A DNA stretch of 8,463 nt from positions 1-8,463 of the forward strand of contig JAOABT010000412.1 in NCBI GenBank assembly GCA_026418215.1, written 5' to 3'. This stretch comes from Clostridia bacterium. GTDB taxonomy: Bacteria > Bacillota > Clostridia > DSM-8532. This document shows positions 1 to 5,322 of this stretch, piece after piece (positions within the stretch are counted from its first letter, which is position 1; each line of letters begins with the position of its first letter). The position numbers and the translations under genes are program-made. Below the pieces are notes generated by a model that worked only from the letters and a program-made list of their open reading frames with translations, was not told the origin of the DNA and did not search any database.

Positions 1-1
1 T

Positions 2-2092
2 TTTTATACAGTAGACATCACGACGCTCAAGAAGACATCGCTTCAGAGCGGAAAAGCAGATATCCAGGCGCTTGCGCGTCAGGTCATCGAGCACTTTGAA
101 AGGTATGCAAAGCTCTCAGGCAAAATATCTCCCGATGCAACCTTCTCAGTGACCAATATAGACGATCTGTCCAGACTGCCGGATATGATTGCGTCCAACC
201 TCGCTATCTCCATTGAGCAGAAGCAGGTTGTGTTGGAGGAGCTGTCTCCTAAAAAGAGGCTTCAAAAGCTTCTGGACATTCTGGCCAACGAAAATGAAAT
301 CCTTGAGATTGAGAAAAATATCAATAACAAGGTGCGTCAGCAAATTGACAAGAATCAAAGGGAATACTACCTCAGAGAGCAGATGAAGGCTATTCAGAAG
401 GAGCTCGGCGACTCTGACAGTACCGCATCCGAGGTAGAGGAATATCGTGAGAAGATCGCAGAAGCGAATCTTCCCGAAGAAGTCAAGAAGAAGGCCTTGA
501 AAGAGGTTGACAGACTTTCACGTATGCATTCCTCATCTGCTGAGGGCGGTGTTATCCGTACCTATTTGGATATCGTTTTGGAGCTTCCCTGGAAAAAGAA
601 GACCGATGAGAGGCTTGATATCAAGTACGCAGCCGAAATCCTGGACCGCGACCATTATGGTCTTCAGAAGGTCAAGGAAAGAGTTCTCGAATACCTTGCC
701 GTAAGAAAGATGAAGAATGGCCTTCACGGACCTATCATCTGCCTTGCGGGACCTCCCGGGGTCGGCAAGACCTCCATCGCCAAGTCTATTGCAGAGTCCC
801 TAAACAGGAACTATGTAAGAATGTCGCTTGGTGGCGTGCGTGACGAAGCCGAAATCAGAGGCCATAGAAAGACCTATGTCGGTGCAATGCCCGGCCGTAT
901 TATCAATGCGCTCAAGCAGGCGGGCTCAAGCAACCCCTTAATCCTCCTCGATGAGATCGATAAAATGTCAAGCGACTTCAAGGGTGACCCTGCGGCGGCT
1001 ATGCTGGAGGTTTTGGATGCCGAGCAGAACAAGGACTTCAGAGATCATTATCTGGAGCTTCCCTTCGACCTGTCCGATGTCTTGTTCTTAACCACAGCAA
1101 ACTATAAGGATGCTATTCCGAGACCGCTCCTTGACAGAATGGAAGTCATTGATATCACAGGCTATACCGACGATGAAAAGACCAGCATCGCTTCCCGATA
1201 TCTCGTGCCCAAGCAGCTTGCTGCCCATGGCATAGAGCAGGGCGCGGTCCGCTTTGAAGAATCCGGTATCCGCGAAATCATCGTACACTACACGCGCGAG
1301 GCTGGCGTCAGAAACCTGGAGCGCTATGTAGCCACTGTCATCAGAAAGGCTGCAAAGCAGATTGTCCTTGGTGAGAAGAAGTCTGTTCGCATCACCAAGA
1401 ATACGATCAAGGAATACCTCGGCGCGAAAAAGTTCCTCTTTGACAAGACCAATGAGATCGACGAGATCGGTATTGTCAGAGGACTCGCATGGACTCCCGT
1501 TGGCGGTGATACCATGCCGATTGAAGTCAACCTCATGCCCGGTGACGGCTTCCTTGAGCTTACCGGACAGCTCGGAGATGTGATGAAGGAATCAGCCCGC
1601 ATTGCCAGAAGCTTTATCCGCTCTGTAGCGAATGAGTACGGCATTGAATCTGATTTCCATAAGAGAAATGACATTCATATCCATGTTCCCGAGGGGGCTA
1701 TCCCCAAGGATGGACCATCGGCTGGCATCACCCTGGCAACAGCTCTGATCTCAGCGCTTACCCAGATTCCTGCCCGCAAGAACGTGGCTATGACCGGTGA
1801 AATTACACTTCGCGGCAAGGTTCTGCCTATCGGCGGACTCAAGGAAAAGGTTCTTGCTGCACACCGCGCCGGTGTAGATACAGTCCTTATTCCTATGGAA
1901 AACAAGAAGGACATTGAGGACATCCCGGAAAACGTCAGAAAGGTGCTTCGCATTATTCCTGTGGCACACATGGACGAGGTCATAAAACATGCGCTCGTCA
2001 AGAAGCCAACCGGACGTAAAGCCCCCCATGACAGCGAGAATGTAGTCATAACACCCGCTTCAGAAGAAGCTGCTGTTACGATTGAGCACTAA
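2..2092 (+). CDS. lon: ATP-dependent protease LonA (5' end outside window)
   Basis: Cytosolic ATP-driven serine protease (MEROPS S16) that degrades misfolded and regulatory proteins. The frame is open from base 2, so the gene enters from the left with 696 visible residues. Catalytic-site alignment with E. coli Lon suggests about 100 N-terminal residues are missing. Visible order: end of the Lon N-terminal domain, a helical linker with the family signature [18 protein letters not shown], the AAA+ module, then the Lon proteolytic domain. Walker A GPPGVGKT is at visible residues 250-257 (bases 749-772). Walker B LILLDEID is at 313-320 (938-961), and a sensor-1 TTAN follows. The catalytic serine in KDGPSAG is S573 (codon 1718-1720) and the catalytic lysine in GGLKEK is K616 (1847-1849), with the same 43-residue spacing as E. 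coli S679/K722. The reading frame is intact and there are no membrane segments, which makes it LonA. Stop is TAA at 2090-2092. The identification is secure. Confidence 0.97.
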   Translation, partial: FYTVDITTLKKTSLQSGKADIQALARQVIEHFERYAKLSGKISPDATFSVTNIDDLSRLPDMIASNLAISIEQKQVVLEELSPKKRLQKLLDILANENEILEIEKNINNKVRQQIDKNQREYYLREQMKAIQKELGDSDSTASEVEEYREKIAEANLPEEVKKKALKEVDRLSRMHSSSAEGGVIRTYLDIVLELPWKKKTDERLDIKYAAEILDRDHYGLQKVKERVLEYLAVRKMKNGLHGPIICLAGPPGVGKTSIAKSIAESLNRNYVRMSLGGVRDEAEIRGHRKTYVGAMPGRIINALKQAGSSNPLILLDEIDKMSSDFKGDPAAAMLEVLDAEQNKDFRDHYLELPFDLSDVLFLTTANYKDAIPRPLLDRMEVIDITGYTDDEKTSIASRYLVPKQLAAHGIEQGAVRFEESGIREIIVHYTREAGVRNLERYVATVIRKAAKQIVLGEKKSVRITKNTIKEYLGAKKFLFDKTNEIDEIGIVRGLAWTPVGGDTMPIEVNLMPGDGFLELTGQLGDVMKESARIARSFIRSVANEYGIESDFHKRNDIHIHVPEGAIPKDGPSAGITLATALISALTQIPARKNVAMTGEITLRGKVLPIGGLKEKVLAAHRAGVDTVLIPMENKKDIEDIPENVRKVLRIIPVAHMDEVIKHALVKKPTGRKAPHDSENVVITPASEEAAVTIEH

Positions 2093-2313
2093 TCAACGGT
2101 AGTTCGATGACTTTTCTAGTGTAGGTAATGCTGATTGACGCGGTTTTGACTAAAATCGTGTGCGACAATAGTGCAAGCACTTAGCCGGCTTCATTGTTAT
2201 GCAAGAAAGCGCTGGCTTACACAGCCATATAAACGCTTGTCGCGGATTTAATGTGTTTAGTATCTCAATGACTTGGACTTATTTTCGATTCTAGTGGATT
2301 CAAATAAGGAATA

Positions 2314-2322
2314 TGCTATAAT
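2314..2322 (+). promoter_or_regulatory. Extended -10 SigA-type promoter for the amidohydrolase-tsaE-tsaB-rimI operon
   Basis: The string TGCTATAAT gives a perfect TATAAT (2317-2322) preceded by the extended -10 TG at 2314-2315. The -35 region is poor: the best candidates near 2294-2300 read GTGGATT. That is acceptable for an extended -10 promoter. The predicted start is about 2329, leaving a leader of about 120 bases before the ATG at 2451. The predicted start falls inside the 5' arm of the adjacent terminator hairpin. This is inference from the motif only. Confidence 0.55.
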
Positions 2323-2325
2323 AGG

Positions 2326-2355
2326 AGCAGGCTTTTAAAGCCTGCTTTCTTTTTT
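2326..2355 (+). terminator. Intrinsic terminator downstream of lon
   Basis: A perfect inverted repeat, with arm AGCAGGCTT (2326-2334) pairing with AAGCCTGCT (2338-2346) around a three-base loop, runs into a T-rich tract at 2346-2355 interrupted by a single C at 2349. This is a textbook rho-independent terminator. It lies 234 bases after the lon stop codon, so the lon transcript would carry a long 3' tail unless an earlier end exists. Confidence 0.85.
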
Positions 2356-2439
2356 ATGGTCATTTTAGGTACGCATAAAATGTTAGAAAGAATTCATCGA
2401 GGTCTGCATCAATGAGTTGATGACGACGTTTGCGAATAG

Positions 2440-2447
2440 AAGGAGGT
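2440..2447 (+). promoter_or_regulatory. Ribosome binding site fixing the amidohydrolase start
   Basis: AAGGAGGT is an eight-base match to the anti-Shine-Dalgarno complement and sits just before ATG 2451. The spacing after AGGAGG is short (4 bases). It overlaps the reading frame of the upstream TTG at 2430, which therefore cannot use it. ATG 2451 is the better start. Confidence 0.85.
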
Positions 2448-2450
2448 TCT

Positions 2451-3632
2451 ATGCTGCTTATTAAAAATGCGAAAATTATAACCATGGCAGGAATGAATTA
2501 CGAAAAAGGTTTTATTGCTTGCGATAAAGGAAAAATAATAGCGGTAGGCGAAGTACAAAATGCGCCTAAGGCCCAAGCACAGGATACCGTCATAGATGCC
2601 GAAGGCATGGTGCTGCTTCCAGGCCTGGTGGACAGCCACAGCCATGTGGGTATGATGGAGGACGCAGTGGGTTTTGAAGGTGATGATGTCAACGAGATGA
2701 CAGATCCCGTAACACCTCATCTCCGCGCTATTGATGGCGTTTACCATGCGGACCGCTCCTTCGAGGAGGCGCGCCAATACGGCGTGACAACCGTCGTCAC
2801 CGGCCCCGGCAGCGCCAATGTTATTGGCGGCCAGTTTGCGGCCCTGAAAACCTACGGGCGCACGGTTGACGAAATGGTGATTAAGGCTCCTTGTGCCATG
2901 AAGATTGCCTTCGGTGAAAACCCCAAGACGGTTTATCACGAAAAGCATCAGGCGCCAAGCACCAGAATGGCTACAGCGGCCGTTCTTCGTGAGCAGCTTT
3001 TTAAAGCCAAGGAATATTTGGATGCGCTTAATGAATATGAAAATGATAAAGAGGAAAACGACAAGCCCGAATTTGACATGAAGCTCAATGCCCTCATTCC
3101 TGTTATCAAGGGAGAGCTTGTCGTGAAGGCCCATGCCCACAGAGCGGATGATATCCTCACCGCTATTCGCATAGCACGCGAATTCAATCTGGATATCACC
3201 CTCGATCATTGCACAGAGGGATGGATGATTCCAGATATTTTAAAGGATTATGGACATGATGTTATCTTAGGCCCCATGCTGACCGATCGCTCGAAAATTG
3301 AGCTCAGGAATCAGTCCCTGAAGGCTCCCGGCATCCTCTCAAACGCAGGTGTCAGCGTCTCCATCATGACAGACCACCCCTGTGTGCCCAACCAGCATTT
3401 GATGCTTTGTGCCGCATTGGCTGTGCGTGAGGGTATGAGCGAGGAAAATGCCCTGAAGGCTGTAACCATTAATGCTGCAAGGGCAGTGAGGCTTGAAAAT
3501 CGTATAGGGAGCCTTGAAGCGGGTAAGGATGCGGATATGGTGCTCTACACCAGGCATCCCTTCGACTACATGGCCAAGGTGAAAATGACCATCATCAATG
3601 GTGAGATTGTTTATCAGAACCAAGAAGGATAA
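2451..3632 (+). CDS. Metal-dependent amidohydrolase, imidazolonepropionase-like, substrate unknown
   Basis: A 393-residue member of the amidohydrolase superfamily, predicted to be a cytosolic hydrolase with a TIM-barrel metal site. The N-terminal beta-sandwich strand (LLIKNAKIITM) is followed by the classic LPGLVDSHSH entry to the barrel, with metal-binding HxH at H63 and H65. Further probable ligands are H228/H230 in KAHAHR, H253 in LDHCTEG and the aspartate D308 in MTDHP near the end of the barrel. The tail (GSLEAGKDADMVLY, then INGEIVY) closes the sandwich as in imidazolonepropionases and dihydroorotase-like enzymes. Length is normal for the family and all key histidines are present, so it should be active. 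A charged loop at about residues 196-209 (NDKEENDKPEFD) looks like a lineage-specific insertion. It is the first gene of the operon and ends four bases before tsaE. The substrate cannot be called from sequence; imidazolonepropionase itself is unlikely because no histidine-degradation genes are adjacent. Confidence 0.88.
   Translation: MLLIKNAKIITMAGMNYEKGFIACDKGKIIAVGEVQNAPKAQAQDTVIDAEGMVLLPGLVDSHSHVGMMEDAVGFEGDDVNEMTDPVTPHLRAIDGVYHADRSFEEARQYGVTTVVTGPGSANVIGGQFAALKTYGRTVDEMVIKAPCAMKIAFGENPKTVYHEKHQAPSTRMATAAVLREQLFKAKEYLDALNEYENDKEENDKPEFDMKLNALIPVIKGELVVKAHAHRADDILTAIRIAREFNLDITLDHCTEGWMIPDILKDYGHDVILGPMLTDRSKIELRNQSLKAPGILSNAGVSVSIMTDHPCVPNQHLMLCAALAVREGMSEENALKAVTINAARAVRLENRIGSLEAGKDADMVLYTRHPFDYMAKVKMTIINGEIVYQNQEG
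3623..3629 (+). promoter_or_regulatory. Ribosome binding site deciding the tsaE start
   Basis: AGAAGGA lies inside the last codons of the amidohydrolase, seven bases before ATG 3637. It supports that ATG over the in-frame ATG at 3598, which would overlap the upstream gene by 35 bases and add 13 residues not expected for TsaE. Confidence 0.7.
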
Positions 3633-3636
3633 AGGA

Positions 3637-4077
3637 ATGACGGGAGAGACCTATCGCTTTACAACAGCATCGGAAAAAGAAACCACAGAGCTTGGGCAAA
3701 GGCTTGGCGAACAGCTATTTCCAGGGGCCGTCATCAGCCTCGAGGGGGATTTGGGTACAGGTAAAACTGCCATTACCAAAGGTATTGCAAAGGGCCTAGG
3801 AGTATTCGACATGATTACAAGCCCGACCTTTACCCTTGTGAACACCTATTCGGGTCGTATCACCCTCCACCATTTCGATGTTTATCGTGTGGATGACCCT
3901 GACGAGCTTTATGCCATCGGTTGGGAGGAGTATTTTACAGATGATGCGGTGACCATCGTGGAATGGGGCGATCGTATTCCTGAGATGCTTCCCGCCAATA
4001 CCCTGCACATTGTCATTAAACGGGACGAGACGAGTCCTGATAACCGCATTATAACAATTGAAAGGCAGGCATCCTAA
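3637..4077 (+). CDS. tsaE: tRNA t6A biosynthesis ATPase TsaE
   Basis: Small P-loop ATPase of the bacterial t6A complex (TsaB-TsaD-TsaE), which drives turnover of the threonylcarbamoyl transfer to A37 of ANN-decoding tRNAs in the cytosol. The protein is 146 residues, normal for the family. Walker A GDLGTGKT is at residues 37-44, the family signature SPTFTLVN at 62-69, HHFDVYR at 78-84 and EWGD at 109-112. All the hallmark segments are present in order. The start is set by the AGAAGGA site inside the preceding gene. The stop TAA (4075-4077) directly abuts the ATG of tsaB, which suggests translational coupling between the two partners. The partner tsaD is not in the window. Confidence 0.96.
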   Translation: MTGETYRFTTASEKETTELGQRLGEQLFPGAVISLEGDLGTGKTAITKGIAKGLGVFDMITSPTFTLVNTYSGRITLHHFDVYRVDDPDELYAIGWEEYFTDDAVTIVEWGDRIPEMLPANTLHIVIKRDETSPDNRIITIERQAS

Positions 4078-4782
4078 ATGCTGACACTGGCAGTTGACAC
4101 TTCAAGTCTTACAGCATCCTGTGCCCTTGTGGAGAACGGGAAGGTCGTATCGGAGCTTTCTACACAGCACGGTAAAACCCATTCCCAGAAGCTGGTCCCC
4201 ATGATTCAAACGCTCTTGCGCATGGTGGACTGCGATTTAAGGGATGTCAACCTTTTTGCAGCAGCTATTGGACCGGGCTCCTTTACGGGTTTAAGAATTG
4301 GGGTTGTGACCATCAAGGGTCTGGCATACTCTTTGAAAAAGCCTGTTTGCGGTATCCCAACCCTGGATGCCCTTGCCTATTCTCTGCCCGACTATGAGGG
4401 TCTCATTTGCCCCATGCTCGACGCAAGGAACAACCAGGTCTTTACTTCCGTCTATGATAAGAAGCAAAACAGCTTTGACAAGCTGACACCCGATTATGGC
4501 CTGACCATTGACGAGCTTGTCGATACGCTTAACAGCTATAAACGGGACGTTATGATTCTGGGTGATGCCACGCCCCTTCACTATGACAGGCTGAAAAGCA
4601 CGTTGGGCAGCCGGGTCGTTGAGGCGTCGCCAAGCCTGTTCTATCCCAGAGCCTCTTCAACGGGGCTGCTTGCAGAAAAAGCCTATAAAGATAACAAGGC
4701 CGTTAGCGCCTTTGAATTGGAACCACTTTATTTAAGAAAATCTCAGGCAGAAAGGCTGAAGGACTTGAAGAGCCAGGCCTGA
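4078..4782 (+). CDS. tsaB: tRNA t6A biosynthesis scaffold protein TsaB
   Basis: TsaB is an ASKHA-fold protein that dimerises with the catalytic subunit TsaD and docks TsaE during t6A37 synthesis; it has no transferase activity of its own. The protein is 234 residues, a usual length. Recognisable parts are the first strand LAVDTS (4-9), the conserved HSQ (35-37), the signature GPGSFTGLRIG (65-75), LDARNNQVF (114-122) and PLYLRKSQAE (216-225) near the C-terminus. TsaB lacks the HxxxH metal motif that defines TsaD, and no such motif is seen here, which separates the two paralogues. ATG 4078 follows the tsaE stop with no gap, and only a weak GGCAGG-like site precedes it, so initiation probably depends on ribosomes finishing tsaE. 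Confidence 0.96.
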   Translation: MLTLAVDTSSLTASCALVENGKVVSELSTQHGKTHSQKLVPMIQTLLRMVDCDLRDVNLFAAAIGPGSFTGLRIGVVTIKGLAYSLKKPVCGIPTLDALAYSLPDYEGLICPMLDARNNQVFTSVYDKKQNSFDKLTPDYGLTIDELVDTLNSYKRDVMILGDATPLHYDRLKSTLGSRVVEASPSLFYPRASSTGLLAEKAYKDNKAVSAFELEPLYLRKSQAERLKDLKSQA

Positions 4783-4794
4783 GCCAGGGGGCAT

Positions 4795-5241
4795 ATGTCA
4801 GCCGATTACATGCTGCGGCCTATGTGCCGCGAAGATCTTGATGGTATGCTGGATGTCGAGCATAGGAGCTTTTCCATTCCCTGGACCAAGGGGATGTTCG
4901 AGGATGAGCTTTTCAACCCAAACGCCTATTACCTTGTCCTTAAGGCCGATGGCCGCATTGTAGGGTACGGAGGCTTATGGAAAATTCTCGACGAGGGCCA
5001 TATCACCAATGTCGCCGTCCATCCCGACTACAGAAGGCACGGCTTTGGAAAAGCACTCATTCAAGGCCTTATCGATTTTGCCAACACAAATGGCCTGGTT
5101 GCCCTCACTCTGGAGGTCAGAGTCAGCAATGCGCCGGCCATCGCTTTATATGAATCCTTCGGCTTCCGTTCCCAAGGGAAAAGGAAGCGCTATTATCCGG
5201 ACAATCATGAGGATGCCCTTATTATGTGGCTAAATCTGTAA
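4795..5241 (+). CDS. rimI: Protein N-terminal acetyltransferase RimI (GNAT family)
   Basis: GNAT-fold N-alpha-acetyltransferase using acetyl-CoA; in E. coli the target is the N-terminal alanine of ribosomal protein S18. The protein is 148 residues. SIPWTKGMFEDEL (27-39) is the typical RimI substrate-side helix. The acetyl-CoA loop is R80-R81-H82-G83-F84-G85, fitting R/Q-x-x-G-x-G. The catalytic pair of E. coli RimI (E103, Y115) aligns with E107 in LEVR and Y119 in ALYESFGF, with the same 12-residue spacing. The ending GKRKRYYPDNHEDALIMW is characteristic of RimI. ATG 4795 is preceded by AGGGGG (4786-4791), close but usable. It sits 12 bases after tsaB, the common tsaE-tsaB-rimI order. Whether it acts on S18 or more broadly in this organism is not readable. 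Confidence 0.94.
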   Translation: MSADYMLRPMCREDLDGMLDVEHRSFSIPWTKGMFEDELFNPNAYYLVLKADGRIVGYGGLWKILDEGHITNVAVHPDYRRHGFGKALIQGLIDFANTNGLVALTLEVRVSNAPAIALYESFGFRSQGKRKRYYPDNHEDALIMWLNL

Positions 5242-5271
5242 TCTTGTCTCAATTTCCCCCTGTTTCATATT

Positions 5272-5301
5272 TTGGCTGCGTGGTAGATAGAATGATATGA
5301 A
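5272..5301 (+). promoter_or_regulatory. Weak candidate promoter before the Lon-like protease
   Basis: TTGGCT (5272-5277) and TATGAA (5296-5301) are separated by 18 bases, with an extended -10 TG at 5293-5294. Each hexamer matches its consensus at four of six positions. The predicted start near 5308 would leave only about 15 bases before the ATG. There is no terminator after rimI in this 81-base gap, so the protease gene may equally be read through from the upstream operon. Confidence 0.25.
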
Positions 5302-5309
5302 AGCATAAC

Positions 5310-5316
5310 GGGGGTG
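5310..5316 (+). promoter_or_regulatory. Ribosome binding site deciding the Lon-like protease start
   Basis: GGGGGTG differs by one base from the ideal GGAGGTG, and its core ends 8 bases before ATG 5323. An in-frame GTG at 5314 lies within this site and cannot be the start that uses it. Confidence 0.7.
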
Positions 5317-5322
5317 TCTACT

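Larger units (their letters stand above)
2093..2450. other. Spacer between lon and the amidohydrolase operon
   Basis: A 358-base stretch with no convincing gene. Its last 140 bases hold an extended -10 promoter, an intrinsic terminator and a roughly 120-base leader, listed separately. The first 220 bases are unassigned. They contain one imperfect hairpin, AGCCGGC (2183-2189) with GCTGGCT (2211-2217), 7 bp including one G-T pair and a 21-base loop, without a T-run after it. Many Firmicutes carry the GTPase gene ysxC/engB directly after lon, but no trace of it is visible here. Confidence 0.7.

Noticed and set aside
149..151. GTG as a start of the Lon gene
   Set aside because: The frame is open to base 2 and the upstream residues (such as [19 protein letters not shown]) match the Lon N-terminal domain, so this is an internal valine.
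2146..2174. TTGACT as a -35 box after lon
   Set aside because: No acceptable -10 at 16-18 bases; the same TTGACTAAAA string recurs at 8171-8180, also without a -10, and a 10-base match between two AT-rich spacers is not surprising.
2430..2432. TTG start for the amidohydrolase
   Set aside because: It precedes the ribosome binding site at 2440-2447 and would translate that site as coding sequence; ATG 2451 fits better.
2409..3209. 266-codon minus-strand open frame opposite the amidohydrolase
   Set aside because: It mirrors a well-identified gene, shows no recognisable family and has a composition typical of an antisense shadow.
3598..3600. Upstream ATG for tsaE
   Set aside because: It would overlap the amidohydrolase by 35 bases and add residues not typical of TsaE; ATG 3637 has a well-placed AGAAGGA.
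5314..5316. GTG start for the Lon-like protease
   Set aside because: It lies inside the GGGGGTG ribosome binding site that serves ATG 5323.
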